A DNA stretch of 51,569 nt from Saccharopolyspora indica (GCF_027853965.1 NZ_JAQGLB010000035.1:1-51569), one strand, 5' to 3'. Shown: positions 8,044 to 15,815, counted from the stretch's first letter. Numbers and translations: made by a program. Notes: generated by a model not told the origin, from the letters alone.

Positions 8044-8167
8044 GAGGCAATGATCCCCCACCTCGCCCGGCGAATTCAGCGCCGGGGGCGCGTTGACCAC
8101 CGCGTGTTGGCCGAGTGGCCCGCCGTGGCAGCTGTGGCACCGGCGGCGCGGCCGGGGGTTGAAGGCA

Positions 8168-8299
8168 TGGGAACTTTCCTGTCACTCGCCGCGGTCGGTG
8201 GTGCGAGCACGGGAACCTTCCTGTCACGGCAGCGCGAGGATGGGAACTTTCCTGTCATCCGGCCCGCTCGGAGTTGCGAGCACGGGAACCTTCCTGTCA
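8168..8299. repeat. Four-copy array of a 17-bp GGGAA-NN-TTCC repeat
   Basis: The motif [c/t]gggaac[c/t]ttcctgtca occurs at 8168-8184, 8210-8226, 8241-8257 and 8283-8299. Spacings are 42, 31 and 42 bp. The copies at 8210 and 8283 share the longer string tgcgagcacgggaacc. Each copy contains the half-palindrome GGAA-NN-TTCC. This array fills the aroA-SRAP intergenic region (8044-8408), which holds no gene. Two more copies lie at 11305 and 11345. Confidence 0.88.
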
Positions 8300-8408
8300 T
8301 CCACCTCGAGGCGCGCGGAGATCTGCTCGTGCCGCTCGCCTGCGACGATCGGGACTGCCAGGATGGGTTCCGACACACCACCACTAGGTGACGGAGGTTC
8401 GTCCGGAC

Positions 8409-9173
8409 ATGTGCGGTAGGTACGCCTCCACGAAGGATCCGGGCAAGCTCGCGGCCGAGTTCGCCGCGCTGGACAGCACCGGCGGTGCCGCTCCCGGTGC
8501 GGACTTCAACGTCGCGCCGACCAAGCGGGTGCTGACCGTCGTGCAGCGGCATCCTGAGGACGACGCCGGGGAGCGGGACCTGGAGCGGACCGAGCGCAGC
8601 ATCCGCGTGATGCGCTGGGGACTGGTGCCGATGTGGGCCAAGGACAAGTCCATCGGCAGCCGGATGATCAACGCCAAGTCCGAGACGGTGACGACCAAGC
8701 CCTCGTTCCGCACCTCGATCAAGCGCTACCGGTGCCTGCTGCCCGCCGACGGCTGGTACGAGTGGAAGCGCGAGGGCAACCGCAAGCAGCCGTTCTTCAT
8801 GACCTCCCCGGACGGTTCCAGCCTGGCGATGGCGGGCATCTTCGCGACCTGGCGCGATCCGCAGGTCGAGGACGCCGAACCGCTGGTGACCTGCTCGGTG
8901 CTGACCACCAGCGCGATCGGGCAGCTGTCGGAGGTGCACGACCGGATGCCGCTGCTGCTGCCGCCCACCGCCTGGGACCACTGGCTCGATCCGGATCAGC
9001 CGGACGTCACCGACCTGCTCGCTCCGCCGTCGGAGGAACTGGTGGCCGCGCTGGAACTGCGCCCGGTGTCCACCACGGTCAACAACGTCCGCAACAACGG
9101 TGCCGAGCTCGTCGAACGCGTGCCGCTCGACCCGCAGCCGCAGGCGGTAGGTTTGGATCCCGGGTCGAAGTGA
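8409..9173 (+). CDS. SRAP domain protein (abasic-site processing, YedK/HMCES family), copy 1
   Basis: A 254-residue SOS-response-associated peptidase family protein. Known members covalently trap abasic sites in single-stranded DNA through Cys2. All key residues are visible: Cys2 after Met removal (MCGRY), Asn34 in ADFNVAPT, Glu118 in GWYEW and His177 in VHDRMP. Start ATG 8409 is fixed by the need for Cys at position 2. The gene diverges from aroA, matching the position of the SRAP gene beside aroA in mycobacteria. A second SRAP paralog follows after 29 bp. The C-terminus carries a short extension after LVERVPLDP. Confidence 0.96.
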   Translation: MCGRYASTKDPGKLAAEFAALDSTGGAAPGADFNVAPTKRVLTVVQRHPEDDAGERDLERTERSIRVMRWGLVPMWAKDKSIGSRMINAKSETVTTKPSFRTSIKRYRCLLPADGWYEWKREGNRKQPFFMTSPDGSSLAMAGIFATWRDPQVEDAEPLVTCSVLTTSAIGQLSEVHDRMPLLLPPTAWDHWLDPDQPDVTDLLAPPSEELVAALELRPVSTTVNNVRNNGAELVERVPLDPQPQAVGLDPGSK

Positions 9174-9202
9174 ACCGGGAGCACGACGCGGGGTGAGTTC
9201 TG

Positions 9203-9919
9203 ATGTGTGGGCGTTACGCCGTCGAGCAGGATCCGGCGGCGTTGGCCGAGGAGTTCGACGCGGCCGACCGCACCGGTGGTGAGGTGGTCGCGGACTTCAA
9301 CGTGACCCCGACCAAGACGGTGCCGATCGTGGTCCAGCGCGGTGCCGAGCGCAGCGTCCGCCCGGTGCGGTGGGGGTTGATCCCGACCTGGGCGAAGGAA
9401 CCGGGCAGCGGGCCGCCGATGATCAACGCCAGGGCCGAGTCGATCACCGAGAAGCCCGCGTTCGCCGAGTCCGCGCGGCGGCGGCGCTGCCTGATGCCTG
9501 CGACCGGCTGGTACGAGTGGCGGCCGGGCGACCGGCGGCGCCAGCCGTTCCTGTGCAGGCACCGGGACGGCGCGAGCTTGGCGATGGCCGCGGTGTTCTC
9601 CGCCTGGTGGGCGCCGGATTCGACCGATCCGCCGGTGGTGACCTGCGCGGTGGTCACCACTGATGCCGTCGGTGAGCTGGCCGACGTCCACCACCGGATG
9701 CCGCTGGTGCTGCCCCGGGAGCGCTGGGCGGACTGGCTCGACCCGCGCCGGACCGAGATCGGCGAGCTGCTGACCCCGGACGAGGGGATGCTCGACGAGC
9801 TGGCGCTCCACCCCGTCTCCACCGAGGTGAACAGCATGCGCAACAACCACCCGGACCTGCTGCGGCAGGTCGAACCGGCGCCCGAGCCCGCCGAGCAGGC
9901 AGCGCTGTTCGAGTCATGA
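9203..9919 (+). CDS. SRAP domain protein (abasic-site processing), copy 2
   Basis: A 238-residue SRAP protein, paralogous to the gene just upstream. Catalytic residues are retained: Cys2 (MCGRY), Asn33 (ADFNVTPT), Glu105 (GWYEW) and His163 (VHHRMP). It lacks the insertion (about residues 48-62) seen in copy 1 and is more Arg-rich. A second protein of the same family with intact chemistry suggests division of labour or dose, not decay. It is probably co-transcribed with copy 1 (29-bp gap) and with the downstream hydrolase, which it overlaps by 4 bp (ATGA at 9916-9919). Confidence 0.95.
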   Translation: MCGRYAVEQDPAALAEEFDAADRTGGEVVADFNVTPTKTVPIVVQRGAERSVRPVRWGLIPTWAKEPGSGPPMINARAESITEKPAFAESARRRRCLMPATGWYEWRPGDRRRQPFLCRHRDGASLAMAAVFSAWWAPDSTDPPVVTCAVVTTDAVGELADVHHRMPLVLPRERWADWLDPRRTEIGELLTPDEGMLDELALHPVSTEVNSMRNNHPDLLRQVEPAPEPAEQAALFES

Positions 9920-10527
9920 CCAGCGTCGACGTCGAGACCCCGCACGGCCCGGCCCGGGCGGAGCTGCACTGCGCCGAGGAGGGACGCGCCGCGCTGCTGC
10001 TCGGACACGGCGCGGGTGGCGGCATCGCCGCGCCCGACCTGGTCGCGGCGACCCGCGCGGCCACCGAATCCGGCGTGCACGTGGCGCTCGTCGAGCAGCC
10101 GTACCGGGTGGCCGGCCGACGAGCCCCGGCCCCGGCCAAGCAGCTGGACGCGGCGTGGCTCGCCGTGGCGGAGGACCTCGGCGAGCGCTGGTTCGCCGAT
10201 CTCCCGCTGATCTTCGGTGGCCGTTCGTCGGGCGCGCGGGTGGCGTGCCGGACCGCGGAGGCCGGTGCGGCGTCGGCGGTGCTGTGCCTGGCGTTCCCGG
10301 TGCACCCGCCGGGCAAGCCGGAGAAGTCCCGGCTGCCGGAGCTGGACGGGGTCGAAGCTCCGGTGCTGGTGGTGCAGGGCGAGCGCGACGCGTTCGGGCA
10401 GCCCGAACCGTCGCACAACCGCGAGGTGGTGCTGGTTCCCGGCGACCACTCGCTGAAGGCCGACGTCGACGCGGTCCACCGGGCCACCCAGGAGTGGCTT
10501 GGCCGGGTCCTCCGCCTGCTCGACTAG
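9916..10527 (+). CDS. Alpha/beta hydrolase, KANL3/Tex30-like family
   Basis: A 203-residue alpha/beta hydrolase of the short KANL3/Tex30-type (dienelactone-hydrolase-like) group. An oxyanion HGAGGG segment lies near residue 36. The nucleophile elbow is GGRSSGAR (about 101-108), the acid is likely in GERDAFG, and the His lies in PGDHSLK. The substrate is unknown. Start codon overlap (ATGA) with the second SRAP gene implies translational coupling, so this hydrolase may belong to the same DNA-damage-linked operon, or the pairing may be incidental. No signal peptide is present. Confidence 0.85.
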   Translation: MTSVDVETPHGPARAELHCAEEGRAALLLGHGAGGGIAAPDLVAATRAATESGVHVALVEQPYRVAGRRAPAPAKQLDAAWLAVAEDLGERWFADLPLIFGGRSSGARVACRTAEAGAASAVLCLAFPVHPPGKPEKSRLPELDGVEAPVLVVQGERDAFGQPEPSHNREVVLVPGDHSLKADVDAVHRATQEWLGRVLRLLD

Positions 10528-10582
10528 CCGAACGGGGAAGCGGTTCCCAGCGCCAGGGATCGAGGGCGTGCTCGCCGATCGC

Positions 10583-11191
10583 CTACTTCGCGGTCTTGAC
10601 GATGCTGTCGACCGCGGTGCGCAGAGCGTCGTGCTCGTCCTGCAGCCGCGATGACTCGGCTGGCAGGGCCTGTGCGATGGAGAGGCCGCTGACCACCGTC
10701 ATCAAGAACTTGGCCCGCCGGGTGTTGTCGCCCGCTTCGATCGCTCCCTCGTTCTGCAGCACGCTCAGGCAGTACTCGATCCGCCGCAGCATCTCCCGCT
10801 CGAGCGCCAGGGCCTCCTCGCGGACTTCCGGCGTCGGCTCGGGCCTGATGTAGCGGTCGAAGGCGAGGATCCAGGCTTCGCGCGGGCTGGTCTTGGCCCC
10901 CTCGGGGGCGAGCAGGCGCTGCAGGCAGGCGATGAGCCTGTCGGCGGCCGGGATCGACGAGTCGTGGATGCTCTCCTGGGGCAGGACCATGTCGTAGACG
11001 ACGGCGAGCACCGCATCCATGAGGGCGCGCTGCGTCGGGAAGTGATGGCGCAGCGACCCCGTGCTCACGTCCGCCCTCGCCGCGACCGCGCGCACGCTCA
11101 GCGCCGCTCCGGGCTTCTCCCCGAGCATCTTCGCCGCTGCCCACAAGATCCTCTCGCGACTGCTGAGGCCTTCCGGGGGTTGCTGGTTCAC
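10583..11191 (-). CDS. TetR/AcrR-family transcriptional regulator
   Basis: A roughly 202-residue repressor-type regulator. The N-terminal helix-turn-helix reads SSRERILWAAAKMLGEKPGAALSV then RAVAARADVSTGSLRHHFP (within about residues 10-50). The C-terminal helical ligand domain lacks diagnostic residues, so the inducer is unknown. I chose GTG 11191 because GGAGG lies 5 bases upstream; a GTG at 11206 would add five residues and lacks a good ribosome-binding site. It converges on the hydrolase gene. A perfect 10-bp palindrome lies 19 bp upstream and may be its autoregulatory operator. No obvious divergent target gene is adjacent. Confidence 0.88.
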   Translation of the reverse strand: MNQQPPEGLSSRERILWAAAKMLGEKPGAALSVRAVAARADVSTGSLRHHFPTQRALMDAVLAVVYDMVLPQESIHDSSIPAADRLIACLQRLLAPEGAKTSPREAWILAFDRYIRPEPTPEVREEALALEREMLRRIEYCLSVLQNEGAIEAGDNTRRAKFLMTVVSGLSIAQALPAESSRLQDEHDALRTAVDSIVKTAK

Positions 11192-11209
11192 ACGCGCCTC
11201 CAACACGCT

Positions 11210-11219
11210 GTACTAGTAC
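11210..11219. promoter_or_regulatory. Palindrome upstream of tetR-type gene
   Basis: The sequence gtactagtac is a perfect 10-bp palindrome 19 bp upstream of the chosen TetR start. TetR-family proteins usually autoregulate through such sites, although typical operators are longer. The assignment is inference. Confidence 0.4.
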
Positions 11220-11304
11220 GCCGTGATAGTAGCACCGGTGCGTGAACGCCCAGCCCGCATGATCTCGCCGTCGTCCCGAGCTGTTCGCACGGGTCGCCGC
11301 TGCA

Positions 11305-11361
11305 CGGGAACCTTCCTGTCATCCCCGGCGCAGCGGTGCGAGCACGGGAACCTTCCTGTCA
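11305..11361. repeat. Two further copies of the GGGAA-NN-TTCC repeat
   Basis: The 17-bp motif cgggaaccttcctgtca occurs at 11305-11321 and 11345-11361, 40 bp apart. The second copy is preceded by the same gcgagca context seen at 8203-8209 and 8276-8282. The surrounding gap (11192-11666) contains no supported gene. Confidence 0.85.
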
Positions 11362-11549
11362 TCCCGGAGGCCCCTGAACGAGTGATCTGGCAGGGCGCTC
11401 AGCTGCGGAAATCATCATCTGAAATCAACGGCGTTGTCCTGTTCACACCTGACTCGGACGATCAGCTGGGAGTTCGCCGCACGCGACCGCGAACCGGTTC
11501 TGGCACCTGAACCCGCGTCGCCGGACCGGGCAGCCGACTCCGCCGCCTC

Positions 11550-11578
11550 CCGGACAGGGCGTCCCCCTGCCTGTCCGG
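11550..11578. terminator. Stem-loop downstream of ybaK
   Basis: ccggacagg (11550-11558) and cctgtccgg (11570-11578) pair perfectly around an 11-base loop, with no clear T-tract. It lies about 90 bp beyond the ybaK stop on the minus strand and may terminate that transcript. Confidence 0.45.
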
Positions 11579-11666
11579 TTCCCCGGTGCGACTGTTGCGC
11601 GGCAGTGGCACCAGCGCCGGGGGAGCGACCCGTCATCGTCCGCCGGGCCGCTCCCCCTGCGCGGCA

Positions 11667-12152
11667 TCAGCCGGCGATGTCGGCGATGTCGGCGAGCACC
11701 GCGTCGAGCAGCCGGACGAGGTCGGCGGCGGCGAGCTCGATCTCCAGGCCGCGCCGCCCGGCGCTGCAGTAGATCGTGTCGAAACCGGTCGCCGAGGAGT
11801 CGATCACGACCGGCAGCCGCTTCTTCTGACCCAGCGGGGAGATGCCGCCCGCGACGTAGCCGGTGGCGCGCTCGGCGGCGGCGACCTCGGCCATCTTCGC
11901 CTTCTTCCCGCCCACCGCGGCCGCGAGCGCCTTGAGGTCGAGCTGCCCGGTGACCGGCACCACGCCGACCGCGAGCTTGCCGTCCACCTCCGCGACCAGC
12001 GTTTTGAAGATCCGCTCCGGGGGCTGGCCGAGCGCCTCGGCGGCCTCCAGGCCGAAGGACTCGGCACGCGGGTCGTGGTCGTACGCGTGCACTTCGTGCG
12101 CAACCTTGCGCTTGGCCAACAGCGCCGTAGCGGGAGTGCCCTTACCTGCCAT
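11667..12152 (-). CDS. ybaK: YbaK/EbsC-type aminoacyl-tRNA deacylase (Cys-tRNA(Pro) deacylase)
   Basis: A 161-residue YbaK-family trans-editing protein, which hydrolyses misacylated Cys-tRNA(Pro). Recognisable family segments are TPATALLAKRKVAHEVHAYDHDP at the N-terminus, ERIFKTLVAEVDGKL, VPVTGQLDLKALA and GGISPLGQKKRLPVVID. Start ATG 12152 is given by the standard MAGKGTPA N-terminus. It diverges from the sigma factor gene, and its promoter must lie in the same 12153-12208 region that holds a SigR-type promoter on the other strand. Confidence 0.93.
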   Translation of the reverse strand: MAGKGTPATALLAKRKVAHEVHAYDHDPRAESFGLEAAEALGQPPERIFKTLVAEVDGKLAVGVVPVTGQLDLKALAAAVGGKKAKMAEVAAAERATGYVAGGISPLGQKKRLPVVIDSSATGFDTIYCSAGRRGLEIELAAADLVRLLDAVLADIADIAG

Positions 12153-12172
12153 GCGCGTCACTCTAGAAGGCC

Positions 12173-12200
12173 GGAATAACAGGCCGCGGGTGTCGCGTTG
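12173..12200 (+). promoter_or_regulatory. Putative SigR/SigH-type autoregulatory promoter
   Basis: GGAAT at 12173-12177 is followed after 19 bases by GTTG at 12197-12200. This matches the consensus recognised by SigR (Streptomyces) and SigH (mycobacteria). It places transcription start near 12205-12208, immediately before an in-frame GTG at 12209. Autoregulation of the sigma gene is well known in this family. Confidence 0.7.
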
Positions 12201-12379
12201 CAGGGGACGTGACCATGGAATCGACGAACACCTGCGTGCTGGACCGCCCCGAGCGCGCACGGCTGTCACCGACGGGTACTCGGGGTCGGGCACGCGTATC
12301 CTCGGACCTGGACCATGCGAACGAACGCATGGGTTCGTCGCCTGCTGTCACTTCGTCCAGGCGGCGGGAAAGGAGCCCG

Positions 12380-13033
12380 GTGCCAAGCACCCCAGAGCGC
12401 CCGGACGTGGCCGGGAGACCGGACGACTCCGACCGCACCGCGGAGACCGACGAGCAGCGTGCCGCGCGTTTCGAGCAGGACGCGATGCCGCTGCTGGACC
12501 AGCTCTACGGTGCGGCGCTGCGGATGACCCGCAACGCCCAGGACGCCGAGGACCTGGTCCAGGAGACCTACCTCAAGGCGTTCTCCGCGTTCAAGTCGTT
12601 CACCCAGGGCACCAATCTGAAGGCCTGGCTGTACCGCATCCTCACCAACACCTACATCAACGGCTACCGCAAGCGGCAGCGCCAGCCGCAGCAGCAGCCG
12701 ACCGACGAGATCGCCGACTGGCAGCTCGCGCAGGCGGAGAACCACACCTCCAGCGGGCTGCGCTCGGCGGAGGTCGAGGCGCTGGACCGGTTGCCGGACA
12801 CCGATGTGAAGGCCGCGTTGCAGCAGCTGGCCGAGGAGTTCCGCATGGTGGTCTACCTCGCGGACGTCGAAGGCTTCGCCTACAAGGAGATCGCCGAGAT
12901 CATGGGCACGCCCATCGGCACCGTCATGTCGAGGCTGCACCGCGGCCGCAGGCAGCTGCGTGAGATGCTCACCGACGTCGCCCGCGATCGCGGTTTCCTG
13001 CGGGAGACCAAGCGGGAGGTGAGCACTTCATGA
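12380..13033 (+). CDS. sigR: ECF sigma factor SigR/SigH (thiol-oxidative stress)
   Basis: A 217-residue ECF sigma factor. Region 2 reads LLDQLYGAALRMTRNAQDAEDLVQETYLKAFSAF (split here only by eye); region 4 reads LAEEFRMVVYLADVEGFAYKEIAEIMGTPIGTVMSRLHRGR. The pairing with an RsrA-type zinc anti-sigma identifies it as the disulfide-stress sigma (SigR in Streptomyces, SigH in mycobacteria). GTG 12380 has AGGAG 4 bases upstream. The frame stays open to a GTG at 12209, adding 57 residues; in Streptomyces coelicolor a long unstable isoform is made from such an upstream start using the autoregulated promoter. It overlaps the anti-sigma gene by ATGA. Confidence 0.96.
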   Translation: MPSTPERPDVAGRPDDSDRTAETDEQRAARFEQDAMPLLDQLYGAALRMTRNAQDAEDLVQETYLKAFSAFKSFTQGTNLKAWLYRILTNTYINGYRKRQRQPQQQPTDEIADWQLAQAENHTSSGLRSAEVEALDRLPDTDVKAALQQLAEEFRMVVYLADVEGFAYKEIAEIMGTPIGTVMSRLHRGRRQLREMLTDVARDRGFLRETKREVSTS

Positions 13034-13365
13034 ACTGCGGTGGTTCGGACGAGGCTTCCTGCGAGGACATCCTCGCCGAGGTGTGGCTGTTCCTGGACAA
13101 CGAGTGCGATCAGCAGCGACGCGCCGCGGTGCAGGAGCACCTCGATGGTTGCGGGAGCTGCCTGGAGCACTTCGGCATCGAGGAGCACATCAAAGCCCTG
13201 CTGCACCGCAAGTGCAGCGGCGAGCACGCGCCGACGGAGTTGAAGGAGCGCTTGCGCTCCTCGATCCGCGAAGCCGTCCTGAGCAAGGCCGAGGTGACCG
13301 TGGAACGCGGCCCCGACGGCACCTCGGTGGAGGTAAGAACCAAACGGATCTCCTCCGCGGAATGA
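13030..13365 (+). CDS. rsrA: Zinc-binding anti-sigma factor RsrA/RshA
   Basis: A 111-residue ZAS-family anti-sigma factor that holds SigR inactive under reducing conditions and releases it when its cysteines form a disulfide. The key residues fall at Cys11, His37, Cys41 and Cys44 (HLDGCGSC), with a further Cys at 62. As I recall, these are the same positions as the zinc ligands and trigger disulfide of Streptomyces RsrA. It is translationally coupled to sigR (ATGA, 13030-13033). A strong terminator follows 12 bases after the stop. Confidence 0.96.
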   Translation: MNCGGSDEASCEDILAEVWLFLDNECDQQRRAAVQEHLDGCGSCLEHFGIEEHIKALLHRKCSGEHAPTELKERLRSSIREAVLSKAEVTVERGPDGTSVEVRTKRISSAE

Positions 13366-13377
13366 CCCCATTACGTC

Positions 13378-13412
13378 GAATGGCCCCGGACCTGTCTGGT
13401 CCGGGGCCATTC
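13378..13412 (+). terminator. Terminator of the sigR-rsrA operon
   Basis: Perfect 15-bp arms at 13378-13392 and 13398-13412 (gaatggccccggacc / complement) flank a 5-base loop. The T-tract is poor, as is usual in actinomycetes. It may act bidirectionally for the convergent bL37 gene. Confidence 0.85.
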
Positions 13413-13441
13413 GCACGTTCGACGGCCAGTGCCGCCGGCGC

Positions 13442-13516
13442 TCACGAGTTGGGGCGCTTGCCGTGGTTGGCCTTGTTCTTCTTGCGGTCCTTCTTCTTGC
13501 GGGCGCGCTTACCCAT
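13442..13516 (-). CDS. 50S ribosomal protein bL37
   Basis: A 24-residue, extremely basic peptide starting MGKRARKKKDRKK and ending KANHGKRPNS. This is the actinobacterial ribosomal protein bL37, first seen in mycobacterial ribosome structures, which are also 24 residues long. The start at 13516 is supported by GAGGAG (13523-13528) with 6-base spacing; an upstream ATG at 13522 would add two residues and overlap the ribosome-binding site. It is encoded opposite to, and converging on, sigR-rsrA. Its small size means automatic gene callers often miss it. Confidence 0.9.
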   Translation of the reverse strand: MGKRARKKKDRKKNKANHGKRPNS

Positions 13517-13717
13517 CGGCATCTCCTCAAGCTCGGGTTCCAGCCAGTCCGGCGACCGGTCGGGCATCGAGGCCGACCCGCCTCCGCTGGGGTTTCAAGC
13601 ATCCAGTTTGACATGCCCGCCACCTGCCGCCGGCGGGTGGTTCCGGTCATGCTTTCCTAAGGTGACCGGATCGCGGTCGCGGGTCGAGCCCGGCCGGGCC
13701 GGGGGGAGGGGCTGATC

Positions 13718-15211
13718 TTGTCCACGCTGAGTGATCTGCTCGCCGAGCACACCGGGCTGTCCGGTACCGCCGCCGACCACCTGCAGCTCGTGGTCGCCGA
13801 GTGGCAGCTGCTGTCGGACCTGTCCTTCGCCGACTTCCTGCTCTGGGTGCCGATCGGTCCGCAGGAGGCCCCGGACAGCCGCTTCCTGTGCGTGGCCCAG
13901 GCCCGGCCCACGACGGCCCCCACCGCCCACCCGGAGGACGTGGTGGGCACCGAGGTCACCGAGGAGGAGCACCCGCAGCTGCGCCGCGCGGCCCTGGAAG
14001 GCCGGATCTGCCGCGAGGAGGACCCGCGCTGGCACCTCGGCGTTCCGGTGCGCCGCGAGACGATCCCGGTCCGGTTGGGCGACGAGATCGTCGCGGTGCT
14101 CAGCCGCGACACCAACCTCGCGGTGCCGCGGGTGCCGAGCCCGCTGGAGATCTCCTACCTGGGCAGCGCCGCCGACCTGTGCCAGATGGTCGCCGACGGC
14201 ACCTTCCCCACCCCGGAACCGGCGCCCGACGTGCACACCAGCCCGCGGGTCGGTGACGGCCTCATCCGCCTCGACAGCTCCGGGACCGTCGTGTTCGCCA
14301 GCCCGAACGCGCTGTCGGCCTACCACCGGATGGGCCACGCCGCGGATCTCGTCGGCGCGCAGCTCGCGCCGCTGACCCGGTCGCTGCTCAACGATCCGTT
14401 CGACGCCGACGAAGTGGCGCAGCGGGTGCGGCGCGCGATGGGCGGGCAGCCCAGCATGCGCATCGAGGCCGAGGCGCGCGGTGCGACGGTGCTGTTCCGG
14501 GCGCTGCCGCTGCGCCCGCGCGGACAGCAGGCGGGTGCGCTGGTGCTGGTGCGCGACGTCACGGAGGTCAAGCGCCGGGACCGCGCGCTGATGTCCAAGG
14601 ACGCGACGATCCGCGAGATCCACCACCGGGTCAAGAACAACCTGCAGACGGTGGCCGCGCTGCTGCGGTTGCAGTCGAGGCGGACCGGGAACAACGAGGC
14701 GCGCCTCGCGCTGGACGAGTCGGTGCGGCGGGTGACGTCCATCGCGCTGGTGCACGAGACGCTGTCGATGTCGGTGGACGAGCGGGTCGACCTGGACGAC
14801 GTGGTGGACCGCGTGATCCCGATGATGAGCGATGTCGCCGTGGCCGAGACCGGCGTGAAGGTGCGCCGCGAGGGCCGGTTCGGAGTGGTGTCCGCCGAGT
14901 TGGCCACCCCGCTGGTGATGGTGCTCACCGAGCTGGTGCAGAATGCTTTCGAGCACGCCTTCCCGGAAGGGCAGGGCGGCGAAGTCGTGGTGCAGGCGGA
15001 GCGTTCGGCGCGCTGGCTCGACGTCGTCATCTCCGATGACGGTCGTGGCCTGCCGAAGGGCTTCTCCCTCGAGCGCGCCGAACGCCTCGGCCTGCAGATC
15101 GTGCGGACCCTCGTGGAATCCGAGCTCCGAGGGTCGTTGAGCTTGCGCGGTCGCGGGCGGCAGCGGGGTACCGAGGCGGTGTTGCGCGTTCCGCTGAAGT
15201 ACCGGCGCTGA
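13718..15211 (+). CDS. pdtaS: PdtaS-type sensor histidine kinase (GAF-PAS-HisKA_2-HATPase)
   Basis: A 497-residue soluble histidine kinase. It has an N-terminal GAF domain (about 1-150), a PAS-like domain (about 180-285), a HisKA_2 dimerisation region with phospho-acceptor His303 in REIHHRVKNNLQ, and a C-terminal HATPase with an N box (ELVQNAFEHAF) and G box (DDGRGLP). It matches mycobacterial PdtaS, which phosphorylates the antiterminator PdtaR, and its position beside whiB1 is conserved. TTG 13718 is chosen because a GGGGGGAGGGG ribosome-binding site ends 6 bases upstream. No response regulator gene is adjacent, as is usual for this kinase. There is no membrane segment. Confidence 0.95.
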   Translation: MSTLSDLLAEHTGLSGTAADHLQLVVAEWQLLSDLSFADFLLWVPIGPQEAPDSRFLCVAQARPTTAPTAHPEDVVGTEVTEEEHPQLRRAALEGRICREEDPRWHLGVPVRRETIPVRLGDEIVAVLSRDTNLAVPRVPSPLEISYLGSAADLCQMVADGTFPTPEPAPDVHTSPRVGDGLIRLDSSGTVVFASPNALSAYHRMGHAADLVGAQLAPLTRSLLNDPFDADEVAQRVRRAMGGQPSMRIEAEARGATVLFRALPLRPRGQQAGALVLVRDVTEVKRRDRALMSKDATIREIHHRVKNNLQTVAALLRLQSRRTGNNEARLALDESVRRVTSIALVHETLSMSVDERVDLDDVVDRVIPMMSDVAVAETGVKVRREGRFGVVSAELATPLVMVLTELVQNAFEHAFPEGQGGEVVVQAERSARWLDVVISDDGRGLPKGFSLERAERLGLQIVRTLVESELRGSLSLRGRGRQRGTEAVLRVPLKYRR

Positions 15212-15501
15212 CGTCTGCCCGGTAGGTCGGGCGCCGCGCGGTGCGTCGATCCTGGTGATGCGGCGGTCGGGCGGTGTCGCATCGTGGCCGATCGGGCCGG
15301 GTTCCCGGATCCGCCTGCTCGAACGAGCTGTGAGCTGGGCGGTTCTTCCGGGGCCGACATCGACGCGGATCGGCCGGGGGTCTCGTCGGGGTGGGCGGGT
15401 ATCTTTCGGTGCGATGGCCGTTCTTCGCGACCGGGGCGAAGACGCCGGGTCGATCACCGGGGGTGCGATCGACCCGCTGCGTCTTCAGCGAGTTTCGCTA
15501 C

Positions 15502-15756
15502 TCAGGCGTTGGTGCGGGCCCGGGTGCGAGCGTTGCGCCGCTTGAGGGCACGCCGCTCGTCCTCGCTCATACCGCCCCAGACGCCGGCGTCCTGCCCGCT
15601 CTCCAGTGCCCATGCCAGGCACTCGGAGGCGACGGGACAACGGCGGCAAACGGCCTTCGCCTCGGCGATCTGCAGCACGGCAGGACCGCTGTTCCCTACG
15701 GGGAAGAACAGCTCCGGGTCCTCGTCACGGCAAACCGCATCGTGGCGCCAGTCCAT
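15502..15756 (-). CDS. whiB1: WhiB1 iron-sulfur transcriptional regulator
   Basis: An 84-residue WhiB-family [4Fe-4S] regulator. The cluster ligands are Cys9, Cys37, Cys40 and Cys46, followed by the GVWGG turn (58-62) and a basic C-terminus (RRALKRRNARTRARTNA) for DNA contact. WhiB1 binds the primary sigma factor and its cluster reacts with nitric oxide; it is essential in mycobacteria. Start ATG 15756 has AAGGAA just upstream. The gene faces pdtaS tail to tail. Two CRP-like sites precede it, as reported for M. tuberculosis whiB1. Confidence 0.97.
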   Translation of the reverse strand: MDWRHDAVCRDEDPELFFPVGNSGPAVLQIAEAKAVCRRCPVASECLAWALESGQDAGVWGGMSEDERRALKRRNARTRARTNA

Positions 15757-15815
15757 CGTTCCTTGCTCCTCGCTAGGCGCGCCAACGCGCGCCGCTCGTA
15801 CGTGTTCGGGGTGTT

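Noticed and set aside
8168..8299. Possible CRISPR array
   Set aside because: The repeats are only 17 bp, the intervals are unequal (14-25 bp between copies) and partly shared between units, and no cas genes are near.
8093..8419. Short frames over the GGGAA-TTCC repeats giving repeated GTFLS or HGNLPVI-like peptides
   Set aside because: The peptide repeats are a direct reading of the DNA repeat, frames change between copies and no ribosome-binding site precedes them. Treated as non-coding repeat.
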